Origin: Collybiopsis luxurians FD-317 M1
Taxonomy: Eukaryota; Basidiomycota; Agaricomycetes; Agaricales; Omphalotaceae
Assembly: GCA_000827265.1 (NCBI GenBank)
Contig: KN834823.1
Coordinates: 170,499-234,498, forward strand
Length of the DNA: 64,000 bases
Direction: 5' to 3'
Below, piece after piece: positions 20,906 through 32,264 of the stretch (positions are counted from its first letter, which is position 1; every line of letters starts with the position of its first letter). Under the pieces are notes generated by a model. The model had not been told where the DNA came from, ran no database searches, and saw only the letters and a program-made list of their open reading frames with translations. The position numbers and the translations under genes were made by a program.

Positions 20906-21669
20906 CTAATTAGTTAAAGAAGCCACGCTCCATCCACTTCCAGTATTAATTGCTTCACTAACGGTGTTGGGTGTCCCCGCACTGACAAACCCAACTCGCA
21001 AAACACCCGGATAAGCCAAGGCGTACAACATCTGGTTGCCAGGCTCGCCAACGAAACCTTTGCTTGTTATACACGGCTCACAGTTCGGACCTCCTTGTGT
21101 ACCCGAAACATCATCCCAGAAATACTCACTGAGTACATTGTCTGGGGAAAAGAAGAACGTATGAGTCTGAATGCGAATACAAACAAAAATAAGTCAGTCA
21201 GTCAGTCAAGCTACAAGGTTAGGAACTTGGGGGCTTCATTGAATTTTTACCCCCAGACGAGTTTGGCAAAGAAAAGAAAAAAAAATCACAAACCTGAGCG
21301 TACTCCCCGTTAACCGTTTCAACGGACACGGCGATTGGACTGTTGTGCCTGACCTCCGCGGAGGGGACTAGGACCTGCGAAGCTTCAAAGTGTCCGACAT
21401 TAAATGCATTCGAAATAGCGGCCTCGATAATCGACCCGTTGTTGGCGTCCTGGTAGTACATACGCGTGTCGCCGTTGGCAAGCGTAATAGCACCCATGTT
21501 GGTTCCGGAAATAGGGACGACGGCGTTCGCTGTCAGACTGCTCGCGAGTGCTCCCTTCAGTGGCATAAGAGAAGCAATGCAGAAAGGCAAAATCTGGAGG
21601 ATGCTTGTCAGGGGGTGATAGGAAATAAGAGTATTCGAGGACACAAACTGTGAAGAGCTTGGAGAACAT
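20906..21669 (-). CDS. secreted fucose-lectin-like protein, copy D
   Basis: Exons 21649-21669, 21294-21593 and 20906-21166 give 193 residues. Signal peptide MFSKLFTILPFCIASLMPL (one Phe codon shorter than B and C), then NGDTRMYYQDANNGSIIE, NSPIAVSVE, and THTFFFSPDNVLSEYFWDD. It differs from B and C in the PNCEPC cysteine pair. Intact and close to B. Exon 3 length (261 nt) is constant in all complete copies, which suggests selection for protein function. The Copia element lies immediately downstream. Confidence 0.8.
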
Positions 21670-21724
21670 CTTTAGAGAAGTATATACTTTAGTTGGGGTG
21701 CAGTAGGTGGATTTTGGATCCTCT

Positions 21725-21733
21725 CTTTTATAA
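21725..21733 (-). promoter_or_regulatory. TATA box of lectin-like copy D
   Basis: TTATAAAAG about 56-64 bases upstream of the start codon. Confidence 0.6.
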
Positions 21734-21739
21734 CCGTTC

Positions 21740-22370
21740 AGACCTCACTCACACCATCTCGCGGTGAAGCTTTGCGCCGACAGAGAGAGAGAAAGATGCA
21801 CAGTCGACGATTCGAAACTTGAGCGCCTTCCACCAAGCACGGAAATTAACGCTGAATCACACCTATCACTTCTTGATACCAACCCTTTCTCGACAGTTGT
21901 CCAACTCATTCAACAGAGAGGACGACTGTTTTTGAAGTTTGAATGACAAACCGGACAGATAGCTCGCTGGGATGGGATTCAGAAGAAGCTGTGGAAGTAC
22001 AGTCGCTTAGAAGATTCACTCAGAATTAGCGCCGACGTGCGAGGACTTGGTCTTTTTGAATGTCGAGTGAACGATCGTCGGAAAGGTGCATGTGAACATG
22101 CAAGCGATCATGAACGGACAAGGAAGTGTTTGTGTCATCGGTACATGGTGAAAGCCGATAGGGTGGTTCGATCTCTAGCGCCTCGAGATTCATACATACT
22201 GGACATACATACGCAGAAATTCGAGAGCATATCATCAGAGTTCTGGAACGAAGAGATGAATAAAAGGCATACGACAAGCACTAGGACACAAAGAACAACG
22301 ATGTTAAACGATTACAATGGTACTTAGGACCTAAGCCTACGTATATACGTTCCAAGTTTTAATGAGCGTA
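21740..22370. repeat. array flank, unit D
   Basis: Partial noncoding flank shared with the other units (gcgccttccaccaagcacgg near 21820, gacagatagctcgctgggat near 21955). It ends near 22370, just before the DUF6534 gene, and marks the right edge of the array. Confidence 0.55.
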
Positions 22371-22486
22371 GATTAGATGACGGACGGTCAGGTATATATG
22401 AGCTTTTTCTCCTTCCCTTTTTGTTTCTTTGCCAACCAAAAAACACAGGCATGAACGTCATTCCCCCGGACGGGCCATTGTCATAT

Positions 22487-23985
22487 TCAGAATCCCCGAC
22501 CATAATCATCGGCGATAGCACCTTTTCCATACTCCATCTCGCTGTGAGTCTGCCTCTCGACGTCAACGTGGATGCCTTGCTGAGGCGTAGCGCTGACGTT
22601 CCCCAATCTCTGCTGCGGATCGGGGTGGGGGAGGGTCACACAAAAGTGAGAACGAAGGATGAGTGTTGGCTCGATCAGAAGAGAAAAAACGGAACTTACC
22701 GAAAGGTGAATGCTGTTCCAAGTCTGAGCGTTTTCCGACTCGTTCTTCATTCTTTTTCGTAGGTTAAGAGTCTGTGAAATTGATAGCAGGAATGGAAAGG
22801 CGAGTCAATGAACACAAGGGACGGAGAAACAAACAGCTTTTGAAGAGGCTTACGGCGAATAGAGTGTTACTGATGAGAACGTACTGTGAGAAGGAGAGGG
22901 GGAGCCAAGATATGTTGCAGCAACTTACGTGTACAATCGAGGAAGACACACGACGAACATAAAGTGAAGATTCGTAGTTGGCTTTGCGGTCTGTCGACAA
23001 AAACGTTACCACCAAGACCGTAACCAAGAACCAAGACACCGCTTACCAGGAATGCGATATCGAGCACCTGGAAAAAAGTTAGGTTAAGCACTGGGATTAG
23101 GGAAGAAGCTTGTCGACTTACAGCTACGACGAGCACCGGAACAGCTGTTTCGACGGCTGTGGTCAAGATGCTGTAAATCATGCGATTTGTCCCTAGTTCA
23201 GATAGTATGAGACGAGAGAACTAAGACAGAGCCAATGAATGACACACCGGAGAATCCAGTCCTTCTCTTGATGAGGTAGACGAATAAAGTGGAACTGAAA
23301 ATCCCAGCATTCAATCAGATATAGACAGGGAGCAATGTGACCTAGGCGTACGTGATAACTGCGTCTGAAGCGATCCCAAGGGATAGCCAAGCGTCTCCCG
23401 CTGGAATTAACGACTCGATCGTGGAAGAGGCGGATTTGGTAACGATTGTATAGGTCGAGTAGATACCCGCAGCTGAGGAGCCCAGCGTTACCAGGCCGAT
23501 TAAGAATACCAGTGGTGAGCCAGAGAGTTTGTAGATTCGCCATATAAGGAAGAATTGTACAGGAGCAGCGATTCTAAACGAGATGATAAAAAACCTCAAC
23601 GATCATTCGAAGATTGCTATGCTCACAAGACCATTAGAACGGGTGTCCAGCCGTACTCCCATGGCGTTGAAGCAAACACCGTTTTGCTACCCCAGTTATC
23701 GACTATATAATACCATGCCAGGACGATTAGGGAAATGGAATGAAATGCATCAACGACGAAAACCCAAGAGACCAGAGTCCTGTGAAATAATCGTAAGAAC
23801 GGGTTTTGTAGAGGACTACAGCAGGTGAGTACGCACACAAGCGGCCACTTGTCTTTAAATTGACTGTTGATGTAGGTGATTGCTTGAATGATGCAGGTAC
23901 CGAAGAGGATACTGTTAAACACTACAGCAAGCAGAATCGGCCCCAAGACAAGAGAAAGTGGCGGAGATGCATCTGCAGAAGACAT
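22487..23985 (-). CDS. DUF6534-type seven-helix membrane protein
   Basis: A complete model joins in frame across about eight short introns: first exon MSSADASPPLSLVLGPILLA; later exons APVQFFLIWRIYKLSGSPL, STLFVYLIKRRTGFS, TNRMIYSILTTAVETAVPVL and LHFMFVVCLPRLYT, joined to NTLFATLNLRKRM; final exon QRLGNVSATPQQGIHVDVER. The TGF motif after a helix and the LYTN-L-ATLN-R end are hallmarks of this basidiomycete-specific family of multi-pass proteins. The function of the family is unknown. Start chosen at 23985 because it gives the usual short N-tail before helix 1; the open frame upstream to 24171 is probably 5' UTR. The cytosolic tail is short and acidic. Confidence 0.85.
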
Positions 23986-24311
23986 AGTTTTGGTCGACAG
24001 TTCCTCCCGAAGAGTGTGAAAGAGAAAAGACAGAAAATAATTATCGAGGCTCAATCCCGTATTTGAAGGAAAATCGCATGCATATTCGGCTTTTCCACTC
24101 TCGGCTTTTCCACTCCAGATTCGAGATTGATACATTGTTGAGGCGGAAAATTGACTGGTCTGATTTCTCATATGTGGCTGCCGCCGGCTACTTATTGACC
24201 GGGCTTTTTTCTAGATCCAATGATCCGTTCCTTCACTGACTGTAGCTTGAGTAAATATGGCTTGAGCGAAGTTTTCTAGCAGAGAAATCTAAACCGACTT
24301 GGATCGAAAAG

Positions 24312-24852
24312 CTAACTCTCAGTACAACTTCGTCCGAGTTGATCTTCTCCGGATGGGTAGATTGGCAATTCAGGGCTGAAGATTTTTGAAATTCGTGCAG
24401 CTGAAACGGCCAAACTGTTTTGTACGCAGGGAAAGATCGGAAACGCGGCTTCCGCTAGGTCCCGCTGCTGCGTCTTCCACCCATAAATCAGACTTTTCAT
24501 ATCAGAATTCAATCGCTCCAACTCAATATGCAGATACGCCCACCTCTGAATATCTTTAAGGATCTCCAAGTTCCCGACGTTTCCAGGCAGAATTGATGGT
24601 AAAACTCTTACCAACGACCGCGCGGATACGAGGACGCGACTGGCGTGCGAATTAAGAACGGATCACGTGTAGCTCATACCGCCCAAAGCCACCACCTTCG
24701 AGCTTCTCAAAATCTCAACGCTCAAAGCGTAAGTTATGGAGGATAAATGCAGACTCCGAGAGACTGACGTACATAACTGCTACCTTTGTCAGAATCTGGG
24801 TCTCGCAGCTGCGACGCGTCTTATCAATGTCGATCTTGGCCCTGGGATCCAT
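24312..24852 (-). CDS. small gene of unknown function, exons uncertain
   Basis: A first exon MDPRAKIDIDKTRRSCETQI starts at 24852, and a long open last exon (24312 to about 24640) encodes a helical segment with RWAYLHIELERLNSDMKSLI and ends DQLGRSCTES. Between them an exon with EILRSSKVVALGG is plausible after a GT-AG intron, but I could not find a clean junction to the last exon (the best phase match implies an intron of only 27 bases). It could be two genes or one gene with a frameshift. I do not recognise a family. Its start lies only 98 bases from the divergent glycosyltransferase start. Confidence 0.4.
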
Positions 24853-24950
24853 TCCGGTTCATCGTTCTTGCGACCAAACTTGAGGGCGAGCGTGATCCTT
24901 AAATAAATTCGCGACGGCAAATTTTCATCTAAGGATCCTTCGACTCTGAC

Positions 24951-27008
24951 ATGCCCAATCCGACTCACTTCGTCATCGTCTGCTCACCGCTGTTCGGACA
25001 TGCAAGGCCCACTCTCAATTTCTGCATGAACCTGTTGAATGAGCACCCAAATCTCTACATCAGTTATGTGTGCACCGGAACGACATCCCCAATGTTTACC
25101 CCACCATTTGAACGTGAAATGACTCTGTACAACCTCAAGCCAGAGCCTCGTTCACGTTTAAACCTCAATCTTCTAGGAGAAGGGAGACTGGGAACAACAA
25201 TGGAACAGATTATCTCCCTGTTCACTCTGTTACCGACCTTCCTCGGACCCTTGCTAGCCAACCCTGACCCCAATTCGTCTACGGACCCCTTCAAGCGTCT
25301 GCCCAGTGCCGTGATGATTGAGGTATGTGTTCGCTTAAACAGTGAAGTGAGCGTGCTCTTATATTTTTCCTTTAGCCAGGATCTTTCGCCGTCATCGACA
25401 TCCTAGACGCAGTCATCGGCTCGACCCCCAATCCTTTATTGAAAATTCCGATCCTCGCATTTTTCCCTACCAATGCTGCAATCTTGAACTTGTACGCTTG
25501 TTTATCTTTCTCTCAAAAAGTCTCATATGAATGACTAATGGTTGCGCTTCAGATATTGGATCCGAAAAGACGAATACCCCGATACCTATTGGAAAACCAT
25601 CTACGCCGAGGCTGAGAAAGAACTGGCCGCTGGATTGCACGGCGAGCTTGCTTTGGGGCACGTAGCCTTCAAGGTCAGTCCGAACCAAATCCCATTCCCG
25701 AATATTTCGGTCTAACTCTCGGCGTAGATTTGGTGCAGACCAAGAGACATCCTCCCCAAGACACCTAATTTACCGCTCATGTACAATTGTGAGTATCTTA
25801 TAATCTTCTTCACGGCCAATCTCTCATGATCTTGCTTTAGACGAACTCAGTGCGTTAGATTCGAGCTGCACTTCGTGGAACTAATCTGAGAGGATTATAG
25901 ACCCTCAAACTCAAGCTATGGCCACCGACGCTCAGTCTTTCGCGGTTGCTCAAGCTGATCTTTGCAAATCCATCACTGACCGAGTCTCGAGAGTTTCTGG
26001 CTTCTTCATCCACACCAGCCCATTGATGGAGCCTGACGAAGCTGCGGACATGACGAGGACAAGCCCTGACCAAGTTTTCCTCCACATTGGGTATGAAGCA
26101 AGTACGATAGTATACTTGGCGTATGTTATTAATCTAGCCTTAACAGGCCTCAATTTCCTCCGGAATGGTGGGAGGGAGGAATCCCTAAGCAAGTCTCTGT
26201 TCTCTCCGAAGAAGATCAACGCACGCTCTCCTTCCTAGACGACATGGAATCCCGCTTTGGTAAAAAGAGCGTGCTTTACATTAGTTTCGGAACACTTTTC
26301 GTACCAAGTCAACGTCCGCAGCTGTTCGATGCCTTGATCAAGACCATTCTCGCAGCCGAACCTCCACTTCCCTTCGTTTTCGCTGGAGCCAAGAGTACCG
26401 GGATCCTATCTGAAGAGGCGAAGAAAGCTATTGAAAGGTGCGGACGAGGACTGTTGGCGGATTTTGTTCCTCAGCAGGCCCTTCTGAAGCATGACGCGAC
26501 TGGATTCTACTTGGTGAGTAGTTTTTCGTATGGTTGAGATGAAAGCCCAACTCAATTTACCTGTCTGCCCCGACCTTTAGTGCCACGCAGGGTCGAATTC
26601 CATTTCCGAAGCATTCTTGAATGGCGTATCAATGATCCTCTGGCCGTACTCTATCGACCAACCTCTCATCGCGTGAGTCTCACATATGTTTGCCATGACA
26701 AAATTCTCATTCGTTGGGTTTATTATGATAGCAACCAGGTTTCTGTTGGACTCGGCTTGGCCTTCGAACTGGTACAAGTTCGCAACGGGGAGAGCATTGG
26801 AAAGCCGACTCATCGTGGCCCTATCGTTGAAGGTACCCAAGAAGCCGTAGAGGCTGAAATGACTGACGTCTGGGCAAAAATGCGGGGTGAGGAGGGTCAA
26901 AAGATGCGGGAACGAGTCGTCAAGTTCGGAAATGCAATGAAGGAAGATTATAAAGATGGGAAAGCAAGACAAGCAATGAATAGAGTATCCGAGTTCTTCG
27001 AAAAGTAG
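24951..27008 (+). CDS. UDP-glycosyltransferase, GT1-like
   Basis: Nine exons, read by eye from 24951 with clean GT-AG junctions (first donor at 25323; last exon from about 26733), giving roughly 510 residues. The N-terminal acceptor half starts PTHFVIVCSPLFGHARPTLN with the His of the catalytic GH motif. The C-terminal half has VLYISFGTLFVPS, then ADFVPQQALLKHDATGF, then CHAGSNSISEAFLNGVSMIL and PYSIDQPLIANQV, the nucleotide-sugar binding signature of GT1 enzymes. It would transfer a sugar from a UDP donor to a small lipophilic acceptor (sterol, polyketide or xenobiotic); the acceptor cannot be told. No signal peptide or membrane segment, so cytosolic. It converges on the GTPase gene, 131 bases apart. 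Confidence 0.9.
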
Positions 27009-27139
27009 AGCGAGCATACGAGTAGCATAAGTTGAATGAAGTAAAGGTACATATATCGCGAAAGGAATGTTCTGCATATGGATCGATCAATAGCATGATT
27101 ACTGTGACCAGCACAGTCTCGAGAACATACAGATAGAAT

Positions 27140-29296
27140 TCACATAACTGGAGCCGTGTTGGACCGCATATGCTGCATGCGAGGAATTCCTGCTCCACCT
27201 CTCACCGTCGCCCTCCTCAATGCCCAAATATCATTCAAAAGGTCAAACTCGTCAATAACCCTTACATTTCGCATATTCTTATCCCCCTGAATGATCTTCG
27301 TGATAGTCTTGTTCGATACTAGGTAGACCTTCATCGAGGGTAGGTTCGCATTGTGTAGACAAAGCTCTACACTCTGTCGTGTCTCCGAGATGTATTCAGC
27401 TCGAGCGGAGAAGGGTATAACGGAGTACTTGGCTTTTCGGTCCTTGTTCGTCAGGGTGGGGTCCGCTTCAACCACTTCCCTCATCCGGTCCTCAATGTTG
27501 GAGATGTGGGCGTCGGACTTTGTGCGGACGATAAAGGCCGGGATCTTCATTCGGACACAGTTTTCCAGCACCGCGATATCAACATCGGAGAAGCGGTTGT
27601 CCCAGGCCACGATAATAGCATCGAAGACAAAGAGTCCCTGGTCGTTGAAGTAGTTCCAGCTCGGAGCAGTCAAGGTTCCCGCTCCGGGGACGTCATACCA
27701 AATATGAGGATAGTTTCTTCTAGCGTCGATGTACCTCCCGACAGTCTTGGTGAACTGAGTTCCCGTCGGCACGGCCTCGGGAGTACCATTCACGATTCCC
27801 ATGAGCGCGTTGATTAAGGACGACTTTCCGGTCCCAGTTAATCCAGCAACTGCGACGTGGAAAGCTCCTTCACGGAATTGACGAGCCTTCCGCAGAGAAT
27901 CAACTTGACCTTCTGAGGGTGATGTCATCGGCTGAATTCCTTGTCTCCATTTCTTCTGAGCCTCGTCGAACGCCTCCACAGCCTTCCTGGCGCTCCTCTC
28001 TGCCTCTTCTTTCGCTGAGATGGCTGCAGCCGCCGCATCCCGGTCCTTCTTAGCCTGAGCATCTCTGCTTTGCGAGTAGCGCTCCGCACCTCGTTTCTCT
28101 GCCTCTGCCTTGTCCTTCGCCTTGCGGAACTCTTCAGCTTGCTTCTGAGCGTCATACTGAGCATCTCGAGACTTTTCGAGAGCGCGTTCGAAATCTTCCT
28201 TCATGGACCTAGCGTCCTCAGCTCGTTCCCTCCACTCCTGAACTAGCACCGTCAATTCCTCGACGCGGCGCTCAGACTCACGTAACCCCATTTCGGCATT
28301 GTCCTTGGCTTCGGTGTTCTCCGCGACCTGCGACTGGATTCGGAACAAATCCTCCTGCACTCGGGCAAGCGTCTGCTCGCTCGCCTGCATCGTAGTCAAC
28401 AAACTCTCCTTCTCCTGCACGAGCTCTTGGATCTCATTGGCGAGTTTCTCGGATATGACTTGGGCAAGTCGCATGTCCACTTCGGCTTTTTCTCTAGCAT
28501 CTCTTTCGAAAGCCGCATCCGATTCAGCGTCGAGTTTGGCCTGCTTCATCTGGGAAAGCAGCATAAGCGATTCTTCCTTCTGCTCCAGGGCCATTTGCGC
28601 ATCGCGGATACTAGTCTCCATTACCATCTCTGCCTCTCGAAGCATCTCCTCCGTGGCCTCTCGAGCGTCTCTTTCCTGCTTAGCATATCTCTCAGCTTCT
28701 TCTCGAGAGAGAGTGGCATTTCCGGCGTCCTTGAAAGCAGTATCCCGAGCGGCTTCTGCAGCAGCCCTAGCGTTTACTGCTTCAGCCAACTTCTCCTCAA
28801 GCTCCTGCTCGATAGAAAGCTTGGCTTGCTCGGCACTCTCCCGCCTCTTCTTCTCCTCGTCCGCAAGCTGTTCAGTGGCCATCCGGGCCTCTAAGGCTTG
28901 CCTCTCCTTTTCCTGTGCCTCGAGAGCTGCGGCGGCGGAAGCTTCCGCGGCGCGAGCGTGCTCTTTCGCCTCCTCCGTCCGTTCCTCGGCGACACGCTGA
29001 GCTTCCTCCTTCTCTTGATACGCCTTGGTCCTCTCCTCAACAGCTTTCTGCATCTCCTCCTCTGCCTTTGCCTGCGACTCTTTCGCTAGTTGACTCGCTT
29101 CTTCGGCCTTGCTCCGGGCAGCTCGAGCCTCCTCGGCTGCCTTCTGATATGACGCACATTCCTCTTGAAGTTTATCGAGTTTCGCTTCCAGCTCTTCCTT
29201 CTCCGAGCGGAGTTCATCTAATGTAGATTGCTTTATGCTGACCTTGGACGACTTGGTCTTGGACAAAAGCGAAGCAACTCGGCTTTTCATAGCCAT
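27140..29296 (-). CDS. coiled-coil protein with IRG-like GTPase domain
   Basis: Single exon, 718 residues. Residues about 20-465 are an almost unbroken coiled coil (Glu/Lys/Ala-rich heptads). Residues about 478-690 form a G domain: G1 AVAGLTGTGKSSLINAL (P-loop from residue 485), a Thr-containing switch region (TGTQFTKTVGRY), G3 YDVPGAGT, and G4 FIVRTKSDAHISN. The spacing, the Pro-Gly-Ala-Gly after the G3 Asp and the VRTKSD block resemble animal immunity-related (IIGP/IRG) GTPases more than Ras, septin or dynamin. No transmembrane segment or lipid motif is visible; the C-terminus is short and basic. Inferred to be an oligomerising, membrane- or cytoskeleton-associated GTPase. Sequences this repetitive in composition can mislead family assignment of the coil, but the G domain is clear. 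Confidence 0.85.
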   Translation of the reverse strand: MAMKSRVASLLSKTKSSKVSIKQSTLDELRSEKEELEAKLDKLQEECASYQKAAEEARAARSKAEEASQLAKESQAKAEEEMQKAVEERTKAYQEKEEAQRVAEERTEEAKEHARAAEASAAAALEAQEKERQALEARMATEQLADEEKKRRESAEQAKLSIEQELEEKLAEAVNARAAAEAARDTAFKDAGNATLSREEAERYAKQERDAREATEEMLREAEMVMETSIRDAQMALEQKEESLMLLSQMKQAKLDAESDAAFERDAREKAEVDMRLAQVISEKLANEIQELVQEKESLLTTMQASEQTLARVQEDLFRIQSQVAENTEAKDNAEMGLRESERRVEELTVLVQEWRERAEDARSMKEDFERALEKSRDAQYDAQKQAEEFRKAKDKAEAEKRGAERYSQSRDAQAKKDRDAAAAAISAKEEAERSARKAVEAFDEAQKKWRQGIQPMTSPSEGQVDSLRKARQFREGAFHVAVAGLTGTGKSSLINALMGIVNGTPEAVPTGTQFTKTVGRYIDARRNYPHIWYDVPGAGTLTAPSWNYFNDQGLFVFDAIIVAWDNRFSDVDIAVLENCVRMKIPAFIVRTKSDAHISNIEDRMREVVEADPTLTNKDRKAKYSVIPFSARAEYISETRQSVELCLHNANLPSMKVYLVSNKTITKIIQGDKNMRNVRVIDEFDLLNDIWALRRATVRGGAGIPRMQHMRSNTAPVM

Positions 29297-31904
29297 TCTG
29301 GCGTGTGTTGTGTACCACCCGGATACTGTATCAAAGAGAACATAGACATATCAGAAAATTAGGAACGCACAGGCAATTGCCATGAACAGAGTGATACGCA
29401 CAATACAGGGAGAAAAAATAATATACAGTGTTCAAAGGGGGGTATACGGAGCGTTAGAAGCTCTCAAACGGAGAATAGCGAGAGAATCGGAGATAGCTGA
29501 GGCCTTTTAACTGCGAAAAAACCAACTAGGTTTTTGCAGAGGGATGGTTGAGACGTACATCCAGCACCTGCGTGGTATGGAGACAGGAAGGATCGATGAT
29601 CGAATGAATGAATAAACGGGGTGTATGAAAGATGAAAATCTGAACAGCCTACAGAATAGAGATCGAATGCAAGGCTTGCAGCCGTTTGCACGTTCAACAC
29701 GTTCCAAGCACCTGCCTGCATGCCTGCCGCCAAATTTACGGGATACACTTGAGATACACGTTGGCGAGGTGAGCAGAAGTAAGTAAGAGCATTGAAACAG
29801 ACTCTGGTACATGCTCTCAGGTGTTTAATGACACTGAAACCGAGACAAAGCCCGGAAATTAGCGAGGAAAGTAATAGAACTGACTGGCAAGCATACCTCT
29901 GAAATGTGTATAACAGATGTCAAGTGAAAGAATACAGCTTGGTCTCAAGACTGCCATGGAGCTATTATACGGCAGTCCCAGCAGTGCAAGTATGTGAGCC
30001 ATTCAGAGCTTCCAAGGAATAGAGCAATCGTGGTTCCAAGTTTGAACAAGCGCCGGCGTCAATGGTAACAGTCACGTGTCCAGGTAAACTTAGGCGCTTT
30101 GGGGGCGCTAGCTGCTAACTTACAGAAGCCACTGCGACGCAGCGCCATAAGTCCGGTATTCAACAGGTGGTCCCATGTCTTTCATATCTCGAATTAACTT
30201 CACGACTGCATGAGGACATTGGTCTGATGACTGATATACATACGTTTACATGTCAGACCTTCTGTGGCGGTCAGCACGACATTATCATCTTTTCATCTTC
30301 TCGGTGTTTTGTACTTGTTGTTAGCAAGTTCGAGCTCCACAATACCTTCAAATTGTGCTGCGAGTACGCTTTATAATTTCATTCCGTATACTCCGAAAGT
30401 CCGATACTTCCCAAGCGTACCAAGCGTATCAGGATTACTTCAAGTCAAAGTCCAAGAAGAAAAAATATATGCAATTATGCAATGCATCAACTCCTGCCGA
30501 GTTGGGTTTCAATTTTCGCTTCCGCCCAGAATATTTATACACAGATCTCCTCTTCCCGCCCACTCACTCCAGTTACTTAGCTGACCCCGGGCTCATCGTT
30601 CGTGTGCCTAGTCGATGTTCATTGAATACTTGAACTGTTTTTTAGCGTAAGTCGTTGACAGCAGAATGAGCCTAACCTTTGCGTTAGTGCCTGTATATAT
30701 CGCATCTTACGTTGCACGGCGCAAATGGTCCCGTCATTTAGTTGGTGCTCTATGTTAACGTTCAGGTATGTATGCATATTGCCTCATTGGCTCAATATGT
30801 GCTCTTCTACGGCCGATACTTTGCACATGGGGGTATGTACTATCATCGAATCTACTACTGCCAACTTGATGTCGACCTTCGACATCTCCGGTCAAGCGAC
30901 CAGTTCTGATCGGCTATCTCACTTCAGTAACTATCACAGGTCCTTGTTGGTTTTTCCTTCATTTCGACTGTTCCGTCAGGATGTGGTCTCCAGATAAGCC
31001 AGTCTAAATTTGAACCTGTCATGGCTAATGCCAACCCCTAGCGGACGCCCGTATGTAACGAACTCTAGACTTCTACGATGATATATGGTTATAATCGCCG
31101 CAGAAGACGCAGACGGGAACTAATTTACAGATTTGAGATTCCTCTCCTTTGCTCGTTCTGGTCTAGTACCCCGGGAATCTATCTGGGCATCACTTACGGT
31201 TTGTTCAACATGGGGTAACGGTTACGAGTCAAATCCTCCCCCTCATATCTCTCTGTTGCTTTTTTGTTACCGAATACGGAACCGAATATCGAGGCTCATG
31301 TTAAGGCCCGGGGCAGAATCCAATTATAATTATCTATCTCTTCCATCATCCTATGATGTTCAAACAACTTCTCTCGTCTTCTTCGACGTTTCGACATCCC
31401 AGGCTGGCATAATTAAAAGCCCGTCGGTGGCGATTTATTCAGCTCTCCGAAGGAAGCTCCTCCGACAAGGTCGAGGCACGAACAACATAGTGAGTACCAT
31501 TTGCATTGTAAGATCGTAGTATGATAACGGAGGTCAAGACAATCATTCGACAAACAAAAGACAACCCCTCCAAAGCACAGAATTCAAAAAGATAAAGATA
31601 GTGTTGAGATAATACACAACAATAGACACTTTTAGATTGGACACATGTATTCTGCTAACTGCGTATGCTACCCGTTTATCCATTGCGCTCAGTCTTAAGA
31701 CGTAGTCGGGAGTGAATTCCCTCCCATTTCAAAACAAAATACGGCTATCGCTACAACTCCGGAAGAAGGCATCGAAAATGCAAAGATTGCGTGGTGGTCA
31801 TTACTGAAGTTACTCAATCTCGGGCCATCATTTTCCTGAAAGCAAGTCCTTGGTATCAGGAAACGAACTAGCGAAACTCTGGAGATAAGGGAAGACAAGG
31901 AGTC
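29297..31904. other. long stretch with no supported gene
   Basis: 2.6 kb upstream of the GTPase gene. A short plus-strand frame from 30667 (MSLTFALVPVYIASYVARRK) looks like one membrane helix plus a basic end but stops after 30 codons. The following bases encode another hydrophobic segment (AYCLIGSICALL) in a different frame, so this may be a decayed or mis-spliced membrane-protein gene. Nothing else here shows protein-like order. Confidence 0.4.
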
Positions 31905-32121
31905 TTACCAAGTGAAGATTTTGTCGGAACGAGATTCCTCGTTGGAACGAGACTCGGCTTCAGCGACTCTGACGAGGTGTTAGCCTCTTGAATGTGTCGT
32001 ACCGGTGAGTGTGATTTTAGCCCTACCTGTTTTCTAGCTCTAATGGAAGAGCAGATGAGAGGGATGCGACTGCCAATGCAACCAGCATCGCTCGAGCAAA
32101 GGAAATGTTCAAAAAGTTCAT
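31905..32121 (-). CDS. candidate 52-residue secreted peptide
   Basis: Exon 1 (32027-32121) encodes a good signal peptide, MNFLNISFARAMLVALAVAS, cut near LSSA. Exon 2 (31905-31968) adds a charged mature part with a repeat-like VAEAESRSNEESRSDK and ends FTW. The 58-bp intron has GT-AG ends (gtaggg to cgtcag). A TATA box (TATATAAG, 32257-32264 on the minus strand) lies about 140 bases upstream. I see no family match. The GGTAAG that supplies the stop could also be a donor to a further exon giving a slightly longer end. Small, so moderate confidence only. Confidence 0.45.
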
Positions 32122-32256
32122 CGTTGAGGAGAGGAGAGAGCTGTCGGCTGGAAAGACTGGAGCTTTCTGGGGAAGATACTAGACGCAAAGGTAAGACTTG
32201 GATATGCTTCGAAACGAAACAAGGATAAAAGTAAGGAGTTGGTCTAACTTCTGACT

Positions 32257-32264
32257 CCTTATAT
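32257..32264 (-). promoter_or_regulatory. TATA box of the small secreted peptide gene
   Basis: TATATAAG about 140 bases upstream of the candidate start at 32121. It supports transcription of this short gene but is not decisive alone. Confidence 0.4.

Noticed and set aside
24171..24986. Upstream-extended start (24171) for the first DUF6534 gene
   Set aside because: It adds a polar 62-residue extension not seen in the family; the ATG at 23985 gives the normal short N-tail before helix 1.
28299..29000. 233-codon plus-strand frame rich in Ser and Ala
   Set aside because: Antisense shadow of the coiled-coil region of the GTPase gene; no start context or family.
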